From NCBI GenBank assembly GCA_003427395.1, contig BFEA01000007.1:4440652-4504651 (forward strand): a stretch of 64,000 nt of DNA, given 5' to 3'. The notes below the pieces were generated by a model. It made no database searches. It saw only the letters and a list, made by a program, of their open reading frames with translations, and had not been told where the DNA came from. This stretch comes from Chara braunii (lineage: Eukaryota > Streptophyta > Charophyceae > Charales > Characeae). The translations under genes were made by a program, and so were the position numbers. The first letter of the stretch is position 1; each line of letters starts with the position of its first letter. Positions 11,255-21,574 of the stretch are shown piece by piece.

Positions 11255-11534
11255 NNNNNNNNNNNNNNNNNNNNNNNNNNNNNNNNNNNNNNNNNNNNNN
11301 NNNNNNNNNNNNNNNNNNNNNNNNNNNNNNNNNNNNNNNNNNNNNNNNNNNNNNNNNNNNNNNNNNNNNNNNNNNNNNNNNNNNNNNNNNNNNNNNNNNN
11401 NNNNNNNNNNNNNNNNNNNNNNNNNNNNNNNNNNNNNNNNNNNNNNNNNNNNNNNNNNNNNNNNNNNNNNNNNNNNNNNNNNNNNNNNNNNNNNNNNNNN
11501 NNNNNNNNNNNNNNNNNNNNNNNNNNNNNNNNNN
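11255..11534. other. Assembly gap (280 N)
   Basis: A run of N inside the 5' LTR of element 3. It falls between the two copies of a ~196-bp duplication, so the gap probably reflects collapse of a longer tandem repeat. Confidence 0.95.
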
Positions 11535-11949
11535 GGGAGACGAGAGTACGTACCTGGTGTATGTGGGAGGTCGGCATTGGTGTTGACGACATGTACATTG
11601 GTCTGCGGAGTCGAAGTGAGCCTGTTGCATGAACGTAGGTAGGATAGGTAGGACGGCTAGAGTAGGCGACGGGGGTCTTCGGGAGGAGGCACAGAAGTGG
11701 GTGGTCAGGGGGTGATGAGTGGGTGATGCGGGAGACGAGAGTACGTACCTGGTGTATGTGGGAGGTCGGCATTGGTGTTGACGACATGTACATTGGTCTG
11801 CGGAGTCGAAGTGAGCCTGTCGCATGAACGTAGGTTGGATAGGTAGGACGACTAGAGTAGGCTGGGTGCTGGGCGCCAGACAGAGAGGAGCGTCATTGAA
11901 TATTGCGTTGGTGTGGCCTGAGGGCTTGAACATTGGCTCACGAGTTCAT

Positions 11950-12072
11950 TGTATTGCTCTTATTTGGATGGAATCTTGGTGCATTTCAGCTGTATTGCTC
12001 TTATTTGGATGGAATCTTGGTGCATTTCAGCTGTATTGCTCTTATTTGGATGGAATCTTGGTGCATTTCAGC
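11950..12072 (+). repeat. 41-bp tandem repeat, three copies, in the 5' LTR
   Basis: Three nearly exact copies of a 41-bp unit containing TTGCTCTTATTTGGATGGAA. The 3' LTR at ~20985-21025 has only one copy, so the expansion (or loss) took place after insertion or during the last round of reverse transcription. Confidence 0.85.
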
Positions 12073-12161
12073 TCTTTGCTTGTTACATGACTATCTGGAC
12101 TCCTGCGTGATTTTGGAACTTGGTTTTCTGTATTCCGCTCTCGCTCATATTCGTTGCAATT

Positions 12162-12180
12162 TGGTATCGGAACTGGTTCT
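12162..12180 (+). promoter_or_regulatory. Primer binding site, tRNA-iMet type
   Basis: Three bases after the 5' LTR comes TGGTATCGGAAC. It resembles the TGGTATCAGAGC-type site complementary to the 3' end of initiator tRNA-Met, used to prime minus-strand DNA synthesis in many plant Ty3/gypsy and copia elements. The same motif follows the element 4 LTR at 24774. Confidence 0.75.
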
Positions 12181-13441
12181 AGATCGCCTATGTACCGCCA
12201 GCAACATTGTTACTTGGTGCACTGACGACGCTTCTGTGCAGTGAGGATACATTGGCGCTGGCTTGACAATGCGACACCGGCGTAGAGGGGTGCGTCACAG
12301 GAAGGATGTGCTGACAACGTGGGAGCTGTGGAGACAGCGGATGTATGTATGATGATGAGAGCATGCTGCTGTGGCATTTTGGCTGAGGTGGCACTGCATT
12401 GCGTTGTGGGTGGTACCGAAGCTACGACCGGTCATCAAAATGCACATTGGGTCAATTGGTGATAAATCTGTGGTTGGGGGCAGCTATCTCCAGGTACCTT
12501 GTTCCCTTACCTTATTTACCCTCTCAATCTCTTCTTACCGTGAGGAAGTGAGTCCAACCTTGAGTGTCCTCTCTTCGTGAGGAGTCGTGAGCGCTCTACC
12601 TGGAGAGACGACATTCTTCCCGGCGGCGCATCTGGCAGGAGAGGGCGGTGCCTCTGAAGGGCCCTGGTCGAAGCACGGGTCACGGTCACCATGCCAACCC
12701 ATGGGAGTACTACACGCAGGCCATGCTGCTTTGTCCCTTAAGGCTCTTTGCTGCGCTGATAGAGGGAGTGCGGACTGACCAGTCCTATGCAGATGCTTAC
12801 CAGACCGTCTATAAACATTTCTGGCGGGGTTCTGAACTGTAGACTGACTGTGATTGTCGTCCTGTCTGCGACGTTAAATAATTCTTGAGGACCTTGGGGG
12901 CTGTCCTTGAACTGCCTCTTGATCAGCCAGATCAGTCAGACGTAAGGCTCGTTGCACGCGAGGATAAAGAAAGGGCAGTGCTGGTCATAAGCATATTCCT
13001 GGGCGCAGGGGTGGGCCGTTAATGCACACCTTAGACACCGCTGCTTGATGATGCGGACAGACACGTTGGATACAGGGGAGGGAGATTCCAGTTGACGCTC
13101 AACTGTTAATCACAACCCATTGTGCATAGATCTGCTCACATGTTTTTTTTTTTTTTTTTTGATTTGTTGGTGACAGACTGCTAACACCTAACAAACAGCC
13201 TAGATTAGTACTGCAGTATTCTACCATAGCCAGTTCTGATCGAAACTGCTGTGAGTGAAACTAATCAAGATAGGAGTAGATCATCTGTACAGTTTGTGTG
13301 AATGTTGTTGATACCACTTGAACAGTAGCCTAGGTGACTTACTGAATATTATTTTATTTTTATTTATTTTTCAACTCGGTCAGACACATGTTGTGGTAGG
13401 CCCCAATGAGGGAAGTAGTGCAGACAGTGTCTGCCTAGCTG
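12181..13441 (+). other. 5' leader of element 3, no clear gene
   Basis: About 1.26 kb between primer site and the first gag-like frame. Much of 12587-12840 is open in two overlapping frames, ending in a protein-like stretch (NPWEYYTQAMLL to HFWRGSEL, stop ~12840). It is not recognised and might be a captured fragment. A T(20) run lies at 13143. Confidence 0.4.
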
Positions 13442-14178
13442 ATGAGTGGATCAGGCAGTGGTGAGGGTAGATATGTAGGAAGGAGGGTGACACGTCAGGA
13501 GTCCCTTAGGGTTCCAATAGTGCACCGAGCTTTACCCCCGAGGGAGAGAGGGCTTTGTGACAGGAAGCAGCAGCTGAACGCTTGCAGAGAGCTAGAGAAG
13601 CAGCAGCAACGGCAGAGCAAGCGCTAGCAGCGGCAACAGCCACTGCAGCAGCTATGGCTACTTCTCCTGGCCGCTACATCTAGTCAGATGCGCGTAGGCA
13701 TGCTGCAGAATTCGCAGGCCACATCCAACACAGTGGCAACAAGCAGTTCTTCCAGTCAGATGGCGAGCTCGCAGTACAACTCGCCACCTCCACGCATAAG
13801 AGAAGCCATTGAACTCCAGCAAGTGGAGTTGATCTCCTTACGGCTAGAGAAGGAACTTAGAGAAGCTACTGAAGGAGAAATGAGATTAGAACTAGGAAAG
13901 CTAAACTAGAGAATAGGAAGGCATTCGAAGCTGTTGTAGAAGGGTTGGACGACACTGTCATTGACGACAACACGAGCGTTCTCAAGGCAGGTCTGACCAT
14001 GCATGCATACATGGACAGCAAACTGGATGCTATCCAGGACACCCTTGACCAGATACTGAGCACCATGCAAGGAGTGGGGAGAGCTTTCCCATGTCCAATA
14101 GGTGGGCCCAGTTTCTGGCCTCCAGTTTTCCCATCACCGATTTCCTCACCGGTGATGACTAGTCCTACTACGTCTTAG
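13442..14178 (+). pseudogene. Gag N-terminal coiled-coil region (element 3, fragmented)
   Basis: Three short frames (13442-13627, 13688-13909, 13945-14178) form a Gln/Glu-rich, coiled-coil-prone stretch followed by a Ser/Pro-rich linker. The position before the gag domain and the composition match the N-terminal region of element 4 at 25697-26517. Stops and frameshifts separate the pieces. Assignment rests on position and composition, not on a diagnostic motif. Confidence 0.5.
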
Positions 14179-14199
14179 TTTAGCAGTTCACCAAGCGGT

Positions 14200-14552
14200 A
14201 TGTCAGCAACAGCACCACAGACTATTGCTGTTTCATCTTCTGGTTCAGCGGCTAGTGCTACACAACAGTCGGTCACACCAGTGGGACAACAGCAGCCTTG
14301 GTACCCCAAGACTCCACTGAAGCCACCCTCAACCTTCTCAGGTGATAAGAAGGATGAGGCTCTGGACACTTGGTTGAGAACGGTTCCAGTGTGGGTGAAG
14401 GCAAAGAGGTGATCATTGTCGCCTCGTATGTGGAGGGTTCGCGAACACGATGGTTAGATGGGTTAGTAGACTCCAAAGGGTTCGGCGGGCTCATGAATGT
14501 TGGAGCTAAGACCCATACTCTTGTGAGCTTCATGGAACTGGTAGAAACGTGA
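14200..14552 (+). pseudogene. Gag capsid N-terminal part (element 3, frameshifted)
   Basis: The frame from 14200 reads into the retrotransposon gag signature PSTFSGDKKDEALDTWLRTV and stops at 14410. The domain continues in another frame at 14370-14552 (EVIIVASYVEGSRTRWLDGL ... SFMELVET), which ends at TGA 14550. One frameshift and one stop therefore break the capsid region. Confidence 0.72.
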
Positions 14553-14582
14553 TGGCACAACCCGCAGCAGGCCACTGACGCG

Positions 14583-15305
14583 TTGACCCGGCCTGATACT
14601 AAGAAGTACAAGTTCGCGCGTGAGCTTACCTCTGTCGTGGAGCGGCTACTTGTCGTCCCCGGCATGCGCTATGATCTGCAGGTCCTCATGACCATGTATC
14701 TTAGATGTCTTCCCACATACGTCAAGAACCTTCTGGTCAGTGAGGCCAGCATGAAACATCACACTCTGGACTCCTTCAGCAAGAAGGCCTTAGACTTAGA
14801 GGCTAAGCTAGGAGGAGCCCAACAAACCCCTACAGACGGAAGAAAGAAGAAAAGTCCACAAGAGTGGAAGAAGAAAGGTAGTCGATTGATGATGGTTGAT
14901 TCCGAAGGGAATCAAACTGAGATCGATGATTACTCTGACTTAGTGGACGGGACAGAGTCTGAAGACGAGGATAGTGTTGAGGGTAGCAACCTTGCTTCGT
15001 TGGTGAAGGTTAAGGCAGGCGGCCGCGGCAAGGGCGGTCAATCAAGGAGTCAAGGGCAGACCCAGAACTCAACCAAGGTATCAACTTGGGTAAGGGCAGG
15101 TCTGGAACAAAATGTGTGGCGAGACCGCTATTTGCGAGGAGCTTGCATCAACTGCAGTGAGTATGACCACCAACAGTTTAGATGCAAGAATTCGAAGGTA
15201 TCACAAAAGATACCTCCCAAAGGTGGTTTTGGGAATTCTTTCTCCCATGGTGGAGCTTCTACGAGCTCCAACTTTAGGAAACACATTGGGCCAGTAGAAG
15301 TATAA
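14583..15305 (+). CDS. Gag capsid C-terminal and nucleocapsid (element 3)
   Basis: 240 codons. They begin with the end of the gag domain (KYKFARELTSVVERLLVVPG, LRCLPTYVKNLL), pass through a Lys/Asp/Glu-rich linker, and end in a zinc knuckle CX2CX4HX4C (CINCSEYDHQQFRC) near residue 192. The usual Gly residues of the knuckle are absent. The stop is at 15303. Only ~330 bp separate this from the region preceding RT, too short for a protease domain. Confidence 0.75.
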   Translation: MTRPDTKKYKFARELTSVVERLLVVPGMRYDLQVLMTMYLRCLPTYVKNLLVSEASMKHHTLDSFSKKALDLEAKLGGAQQTPTDGRKKKSPQEWKKKGSRLMMVDSEGNQTEIDDYSDLVDGTESEDEDSVEGSNLASLVKVKAGGRGKGGQSRSQGQTQNSTKVSTWVRAGLEQNVWRDRYLRGACINCSEYDHQQFRCKNSKVSQKIPPKGGFGNSFSHGGASTSSNFRKHIGPVEV

Positions 15306-15770
15306 AGCTAGCAGTCCGATAGACACTTACGGGCGCATGTGTGCATCAGCCTTTTATAATTATTATAAACAGAACCAAGAGGAGGGTATCGGTCGCTTTA
15401 TCCGGCACGAAGCGCCCTTGTTGAAGAAGAGTTGCTAAGTGAGTAAACCATTCTTTTGTAAGTCCACCAAGAGCACTTCGCGCCTTTCCAGGAGTCATGT
15501 TACCAGGCTTACTCTTGATAGTATCGTAGCAATATATTAAGAATTTAGGATTTGCAAGAAGACCTATTAAATCCGTATATTTGCTCGAGAGTTTGCGTAG
15601 TTTTTGTCCCTAAGAAAGGGGAGGCCATTAAAACACCCCCAGAGATGGAAAGTTTCGCCGCAAAGTACCCTGGTCTATTTGAGGAGCCTTCAGGAGTTGT
15701 AGAACGGGAAGTTGTCCATGCCATATAGACAATTCCGGGGAGCAGGATACCCAAAGGAAGGATCTATAGG
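15306..15770 (+). pseudogene. Gag-RT junction with the protease domain missing (element 3)
   Basis: No retropepsin motif (D[ST]G) is visible. At ~15640-15770 the linker before RT is recognisable (FEEPSGVVEREVVHAI, then a TAG, then a [14 protein letters not shown]-type motif). In elements 1 and 4 roughly 700 bp of protease sequence precede this linker, so several hundred bp seem to have been deleted here. Confidence 0.6.
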
Positions 15771-16046
15771 ATGGCACCGACCAAGTTAGACGAACTTCGG
15801 CGACAATTGAAAAAGCAAACAGAGAAGGGTTGGATATGGCCTAGCACCTCCCCCTTGGGCTCACCAGTCCTATTTGTCCCGAAGAAGGGAAGGACAATGA
15901 GGATGTGCATTGATTATAGAGGCCTCAATGCCTTCACTGTGAAGAACGCAAAGCCTCTACCGCGCATCGATGACCTTTTGGATAGGGTGCAAAGGCCTCA
16001 ATGCCATCACTGTGAAGAACGCAGAGCCTCTACCGCGCATCAATGA
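15771..16046 (+). pseudogene. RT fingers with internal duplication (element 3)
   Basis: The frame reads from the RT N-terminus ([32 protein letters not shown]) to DDLLDRVQ. It then re-enters a 73-bp tandem copy (15920-15992 repeated at 15993-16056) in the wrong phase and stops at 16044. The duplication replaces the segment leading to motif A. Confidence 0.8.
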
Positions 16047-16936
16047 CCTTTTGGATGGACTTAAAGTCCGACTACCATCAAATTGCCATTAGATCGGAGG
16101 ACCAGTACAAAACCGCATTTCAAACCAGGTACAGTCTGTACGAGTTTGTGGTGATGCCCTTTGGCCTTTGCAATGTGCCGGGTACATTCCATCACGCCAT
16201 GAATAGGGTATTCCATGACTACTTAGATAAGTTCATCGTCATGTGCCTCGACGACATACTTATCTTTAGTAGAACAGTCGAGGAGCACGCTCAACACTTA
16301 GAGATTGTACTTTCACTCATGCGCCAACACAAGTATAAGATTAACTCAGAGAAATGTGAGTTTGGTTGCGCTAAAATCTTATACATGGGTCATGAGATAT
16401 CTGTGGATGGGATAAGGCCTGAAGATGCCAAGGTGGCTAGCATTTGTGATTGGCCACGACTTCAGTCTGTGACCGAGGTCAGATCTTTCTTAGGGATTTG
16501 TGGCTATTACTGCAACTTTGTAAAAAACTATAGTACGGTGGCCAGCCCTTTGCCTGATCTAACTCGCCTTGACACACCATGGGAATGGACTGACAAGTGT
16601 GAAGCTGCTTTCAAGGGATTGAAGCATGCGCTCACGCACCATGAGGTTCTCATGGTTCCCGATCCTCAGAAGCCATTCGTTGTGACCACTGATGTAAACC
16701 AATATGGCATTGGCGTAGTGCTGGCTCGGCAGGAAGGGAAGAAGTTGAGGTCGGTCGAGTACATGAGTAGAAAAATGCCATCAAAGAAGCTGGCGAAGTC
16801 CACCTATGAAAGGGAACTCTACGCCCTCTACAAGGCACTTGGCGATTTGAGACACTATCTGTTGGGAAGGTTCTTCTATTTGAGAACTGACCATCGGACA
16901 CTCAAGTGGATTACGACACAACCTGTTCTCTCTTAA
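16043..16936 (+). pseudogene. RT palm, thumb and RNase H (element 3)
   Basis: 297 codons. RT motif A is MDLKSDYHQIA, followed by VVMPFGLCNVPGTF, then the active site VMCLDD, where the usual Tyr is Cys. The thumb motif is RSFLGICGYYCNF. RNase H follows with TTDVNQYGIGVVL, STYERELYAL and RTDHRTLKWI, ending at TAA 16934. The Cys replacing Tyr in the YxDD box is a substitution at a normally invariant aromatic position. The next segment continues in another frame. Confidence 0.82.
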
Positions 16937-16991
16937 TGCACTCAAATGTTGGAATGAAGTCATAGATGAGTATGACTTCAAGCTTAACTTT

Positions 16992-17402
16992 GTGAACGAA
17001 GAATACAACAAGGTTGCTGATGCGTTGTCACATAGTGCACACTACCTGGGTGCGCTAATAACCAAGTTTGGCTTATCCGAGGAAGCTTATAAGAAAGATT
17101 TTGTCACGATGGACGTCATGCACAAACTTGAGGCCCAAAATAAGGCCACATCTGACGAGTTTGTGATGGTGGATGTGTTACTTTTCCTTGAGAAGTCTGG
17201 GTTTAAGAGATTAGTTGTTCTAGCTAGTGAGATTTTGCGTAGTTTATTTTTAGGAGAATGCCATGACACAATGGGACATTTTGGCTATAAGAAGACGAGT
17301 GCAAATCTGGTACAGTGGTCTTGGTGGCCTGGTATGCTAGACAGAGCCAAGCAGTATGTTCAAACTTGTCAAGTCTATCAGCGGGTCAAACCGCGGACTT
17401 AA
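16992..17402 (+). pseudogene. RNase H end and integrase zinc domain (element 3)
   Basis: 136 codons starting at the RNase H terminal signature (EYNKVADALSH). They run into the integrase zinc domain (CHDTMGHFGYKKT ... CQVYQRV). The last zinc Cys is Tyr here (CQVY instead of CxxC), so zinc binding is lost. TAA at 17400 interrupts the linker to the core. Confidence 0.78.
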
Positions 17403-17651
17403 GCTCCGCTTTGGTTACTCAAGCCCCGACACATTCCTGCTGGTCCGCGAAAGAGCGTTTCCATGGATTTCATGGATACCCTTGTGACCAGCAAGAGTGG
17501 CAAGAGGCATATCTTTGTTATAGTTGATAGGTTTACTAAGTTCGCTAGACTGATAGCCATGCTAGAGAACACAAGGACTGAACACGTCATCAAGTTATTC
17601 ATGGATAACTGGGTGCGTGACTTTGGACTGCCAAAGACTATCGTTAGTGAA
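17403..17651 (+). pseudogene. Integrase core, first half (element 3)
   Basis: The core begins with SVSMDFMDTLVTS (first catalytic Asp) and VIVDRFTKFA, and runs to GLPKTIVS. It is then cut by a 1,352-bp insertion after GTGAA at 17647-17651. Homology resumes at 19004 with the expected next residues (RDVRFTS). Confidence 0.82.
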
Positions 17652-18222
17652 TGTTACATGCCCAGTTGGGCGATGTACATACATAACCGAGGATCCGCAA
17701 TGTGATAAAAAGGATGGAATGGTGCAAGTGAAATCTCAACAAGTAGTGTACGTTCTGATACATACAAAAATGGTGCTTTATAGCGCAGGGGAAAACTTAG
17801 ATACAAGTCCTGACCTGACCGGGACTGACCTCTCTCACGTAGTGCAAGAAAGCGCAGCAGAATGCGAGAATCCCAATGACTAGCCCAATCAATGTCGTAA
17901 TGCAGACTAAACGTACATCATCTTCATCACAAGGTGTGAAGGGGGTCTGGCGCTACACACAGGAAGAATGCGCCAAGTCCATGCACAGACGAAGAGGAGG
18001 GAAACAGGCGAAGAAGAGGAGGGGGGAGATGGGAAAGTCGTCAACAACAAGTCTTCGTTACAAGTCCCAAATAATCGCTCGTCAAAATATCTGAAGCCCA
18101 AATGTCGAGTCTGGATCCAAATGTCACCAAGCTCTCTCTTTCTCTCGTAGTCTACTGATGCAGTGAAGTCAGGTAGCGAGAGGGTGAGAGGGAGATGGTC
18201 GACTGAGAAGAGGAAGAAGAAC

Positions 18223-18280
<58 letters not shown>

Positions 18281-19003
18281 CTCTCGTGCCAGGTACTAAC
18301 CTGTGAAGTTGGGGTTGTGCTGCAGGTACCTCGAAGACAGAGCTGGAGCTATGGCGCTGCAGGTAAGTCTCCTTGGCCTCTTCCCAATCTCTCTCTCTCT
18401 CTCTCTCCAGTACTACTCTAGCTCCTACTAGCGCCCAGCGCAAGACTGCTGCTAATGCTACTAGCGCCCAGGGCGGAAGACTACTGCTAGCGCTACTACT
18501 ACTCCTGCAGCGCTCCTCCAGAGTGCTGCTGCCGAATCCTGAAGACTACCTCCTGCCTCCTGAACTGCACGTGAAGTGCTTGGGAAGTACCTAGGAACTA
18601 CCCGCAGCCTGCAGGGCGGACCAGTCCTATATAGTGCTGGCCCGTCCAGGAGGCTGCTCTTGCCAATGCCAAAACGTGCCAGACCCTAGCGCTGAAGCTC
18701 AACCAAGGGTTGTCTTGAAAACAGGCCCAAAATGGCCTGTGCTAAAACCCTGGTCTGGTGCCTGAGTTTCAGGGCAGGTCGATCTTATGAGGGCCTGAAA
18801 ATGACCCTAAGTTTCAGGCTGAAAAGACTCGGGGCCGGAAAGGCCCTGATTTAGGCTGAAACGACACAGGGCCTGTAGGCCCTTGTTTTCAGGCTTTCAG
18901 GCTGAAACGACACAGGGCCTGTAGGCCCTTCAGACTTTCGGGCTGAAAACGACACGGGCCTGAAAATGGCCCGTGCAGCCTGTTGCAGGCGCAGCATGTA
19001 ACA
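17652..19003. mobile_element. 1,352-bp TGTTACATGC element inserted in integrase
   Basis: The insertion starts TGTTACATGC and ends GCATGTAACA, a perfect 10-bp terminal inverted repeat. It is flanked by GTGAA and GTGAC (4 of 5 bp identical), a probable 5-bp target duplication inside the integrase gene. The left ~65 bp and the right ~300 bp (repeated GGCCTGAAA/AGGCTGAAA blocks) match a 280-bp copy in reverse orientation at 23402-23681. The middle is a unique segment with a (CT)n run and no convincing ORF. TG...CA ends would suit a solo LTR; short inverted ends kept in an internally deleted copy suit a non-autonomous DNA transposon. Confidence 0.8.
18223..18277. repeat. (CT)n microsatellite
   Basis: Uninterrupted CT dinucleotide run inside the element at 17652-19003; it also creates spurious Arg/Glu-repeat frames on the other strand. 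Confidence 0.95.
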
Positions 19004-19929
19004 GTGACAGAGATGTCCGTTTCACAAGTGAAATGTGGAAGAAGGCTGCAGAACGGATGGGCAGCCAAGTCCAGATGACTTTTGGGAATCATCCCGAAGC
19101 CAACGGGCAAGCTGAACAGATGAACTGAGTGGTGCAGCATCTACTGAGGCATTACATAAAGCCCAGTGAAGATGACTGGGATGAGAAGTTACCTATCATC
19201 GCCAGCCTGTACAACAATGCTGTGCACAGCACCACCGGTGTCAGTCCGAATCAGCTGCACCTGGGGTGGACGCCTAGATCTGCTCTAGACTTCCTCCTGC
19301 CTGAAAACCGATCTGCTGCAACTCCTGGAAACATTGAATTTGGTGTCCAGTATGAGAAGTTGCTGCAGCAAGCTGTCGAACACATCAAGAAATCTCACCA
19401 AGTGATGATTGCTTCTGAGAACAAACACCGACGACAGTCCACATTTCAGGTAGGGGAACGTGTCTGGGTTAAGTCTAGTGAGTTGGGGCTTGAATTCAGC
19501 ATCTCTAGGAAACTAATGCCTCAATACTTCGGTCCTTGGGAAGTCTTGGATATTGTGGGTAGTGAAGAGGATAGTCCCTCGTACGTGATTCAAATCCCTG
19601 GTCAACTATGCACTTACCCTGCGTTCCACGCCTCAAAGCTTGCACCTTTCGCTAAGATACAACAGTTCCCATCAAGGAGATCTATGCTGCCCCCAACCAT
19701 GGATGGCCACGTGGACGTCGATGACATTTTGGAGCACAGAGACATGCCTGTTCCTAAGCCTGTGAGCAGAGGGAGACCGTCGAAACCCAAGAGGGAATAC
19801 GGGGTCAGATTCAGGAATCATACGGATCCAAAAGAAGACCGATGGTTCACCAGAGAGGAACTGATGGAGAAAACACCTCAGATTGTGGCAGACTACGAGA
19901 GACGGTTGAAGGGGAAGGCACCTGCATAG
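19004..19929 (+). pseudogene. Integrase core end, C-terminus and chromodomain-like tail (element 3)
   Basis: Homology to the integrase core resumes with RDVRFTSEMW and includes NHPEANGQAEQMN (catalytic Glu). A TGA near 19126 follows. From 19129 a 266-codon frame covers the rest of the core, a GPY/F-like module (QVGERVWVKSSEL ... PQYFGPWEVLDIV), AFHASKL, and a C-terminal chromodomain-like segment (VDVDDILEHRDMP ... DRWFTREEL). It is clearly related to the element 1 tail at 3965-4756. The stop is at 19927, 40 bp before the 3' LTR. Confidence 0.82.
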
Positions 19930-19949
19930 AAGCATCTCAGTGGACTTTC

Positions 19950-19968
19950 AAAGCTAAGGGGGATGGAA
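19950..19968 (+). promoter_or_regulatory. Polypurine tract of element 3
   Basis: A purine-rich stretch (AAGGGGGATGGAA) sits immediately before the 3' LTR. It is the expected primer site for plus-strand DNA synthesis. Confidence 0.65.
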
Positions 19969-21109
19969 TGTGAGGACTCTGTTCTCAGGGGGCCCTAGGC
20001 AATATGCATATGTTCTGGAATGTGCCCCCCCAGCAAGCTACGTGCCCGCCCTAAGTGAAGGTGGGCCTGAATATTCACGAGAGGCCCTCATCTCAGCATT
20101 TTCCAATGCGGGTCTCTGACTGTTGCCGCATGACAGTTGGTTGAAGTGCAACCTGAGCCTTACCCTGGGCTCTTCCAGAAGAAGCAACTGCGCCAGGCAG
20201 TTGAGCCCAGGGCCCGGGTGGTTGTGCCCTGGGCACACACATTGTGAGGCCGACACATCTCGAAGTGGCCATGGGTCAATGAGAAAGCAGCATTGTCGTC
20301 NTATCTACCCTGTGGGCCTGTGCAAATGCAGCAAACGTTCGGAGCCTGGAAAATGCTGGGTGTGCCCAACTGAAAAGGGCCCAGGCCCTCAACTGTCGAG
20401 ATGGGCCTGGGCGCAGACACTGGGGCCCGACCAGAAGCTACTGGAAACTTCCACGGCCAGGCCCAAGGAGTCCAGCAGCAGCGGCCACTTCCATACAGGA
20501 AGCCAGCCAGCCAGCCAGAGATAGGCATTCTGGCCTAGGCGGGCATTGCGGACACGCTGCTGCGCTAGGAAGCAAGTGTCTGCATGCGCTAGCATTGGCT
20601 GGGCACGCGCGGGCGCTGAGCGGCGGGGGGCGCTGCAGGGCAGCGGGGCGCTAGCGGCCATAGCCGGGCTGCAGGCCGCGAGGCAGAGGAGGGCGACGGG
20701 GGTCTTCGGGAGGAGGCGCAGAAGTGGGTGGTCAGGGGGTGATGAGGGGGTGATGAGGGGGTGATGAGGGAGACGAGAGTATGTACCTGGTGTATGTGGG
20801 AGGTCGGTATTGGTGTTGACTACATGTACATTGGTCTGCAGAGTCGAAGTGAGCCTGTTGCATGAACGTAGCTAGGTAGGACGGGCAGAGTAGGCTGGGC
20901 GCTGGGCGCCAGACAGAGAGGAGCGACATTGAATACTGCGTTGGTGTGGCCTGAGGGCTTGAACATTGGCTCACAAGTTCATTGTATTGCTCTTATTTGG
21001 ATGGAATCTTGGTGCATTTCAGATCTCTGCTTGTTACATGACTATCTGGACTTCTGCGTGATTTTGCAACTTGGTTTTCTGCGTTTCGCTCTGGCTCATA
21101 TTCCTTGCA
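19969..21109 (+). mobile_element. 3' LTR of gypsy element 3
   Basis: 1,141 bp from TGTGAGGACTCTG to CCTTGCA. It is paired with 10295-12158, and both are flanked by CAAA. It lacks the 196-bp and 41-bp duplications of the 5' LTR. High identity to the 5' LTR in the first 600 bp implies recent insertion compared with the advanced decay of the internal genes. Confidence 0.87.
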
Positions 21110-21113
21110 CAAA

Positions 21114-21574
21114 TATATATATATGGAAAAAAAAGAAAAACGTGTTCTGGGTCTAACGGGTAGTAAAAGTATGCAAATTATTGTCACGAGGAGCTTGTTT
21201 TCTAGGCCTTTTTTCTTTTTTCTCCATCCTCACTTTTTTTATTGAACATGCAGGCTGGAAACCGGTTCCAGCGTCCTTTACATAGAATACCCACTCCACG
21301 CTTCCCTCCATTATGGTCAACAACGGACCCTGAGACAGTAGCATCAATTACTTCCTTTATCAGGAAAGGATGTTCTACCGCTCTACACCTGCTTTCTCCA
21401 ACTTTTCAACAAAACTCCTTCCTGCTGGTCTATGGGGCTAAGCCCTCCCAAACCCCTCCAATGGGTAAGAAAACCACTCGGATCTAGGAGGCCAGCTGCT
21501 GATCGCATCCCCTCTCCCTCTCTCCTTCTTGAGTATCTGAATTCGTATACATCACCTGACTTCATAGCTATGCT
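21114..21574. other. No gene recognised
   Basis: An (AT)n stretch just after the LTR and an open but featureless stretch at 21242-21487 (81 codons, Pro/Ser/Thr-rich). No motif supports a gene. Confidence 0.4.

Larger units (their letters stand above)
10295..12158 (+). mobile_element. 5' LTR of gypsy element 3
   Basis: Begins TGTGACGACTCTG and ends CGTTGCA. It pairs with the 3' LTR at 19969-21109 and by eye is nearly identical to it over 10.43-10.93 kb. A 4-bp CAAA target duplication lies outside each LTR (10291-10294 and 21110-21113). This copy is ~720 bp longer because it contains an assembly gap, a ~196-bp duplication (11535-11660 repeated at 11731-11860) and three copies of a 41-bp unit where the 3' LTR has one. 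It would carry the element's promoter; no strong TATA box was seen. Confidence 0.85.

Noticed and set aside
10911-11933. 340-codon minus-strand ORF
   Set aside because: Half of it is undetermined bases and the rest lies inside an LTR with internal duplications.
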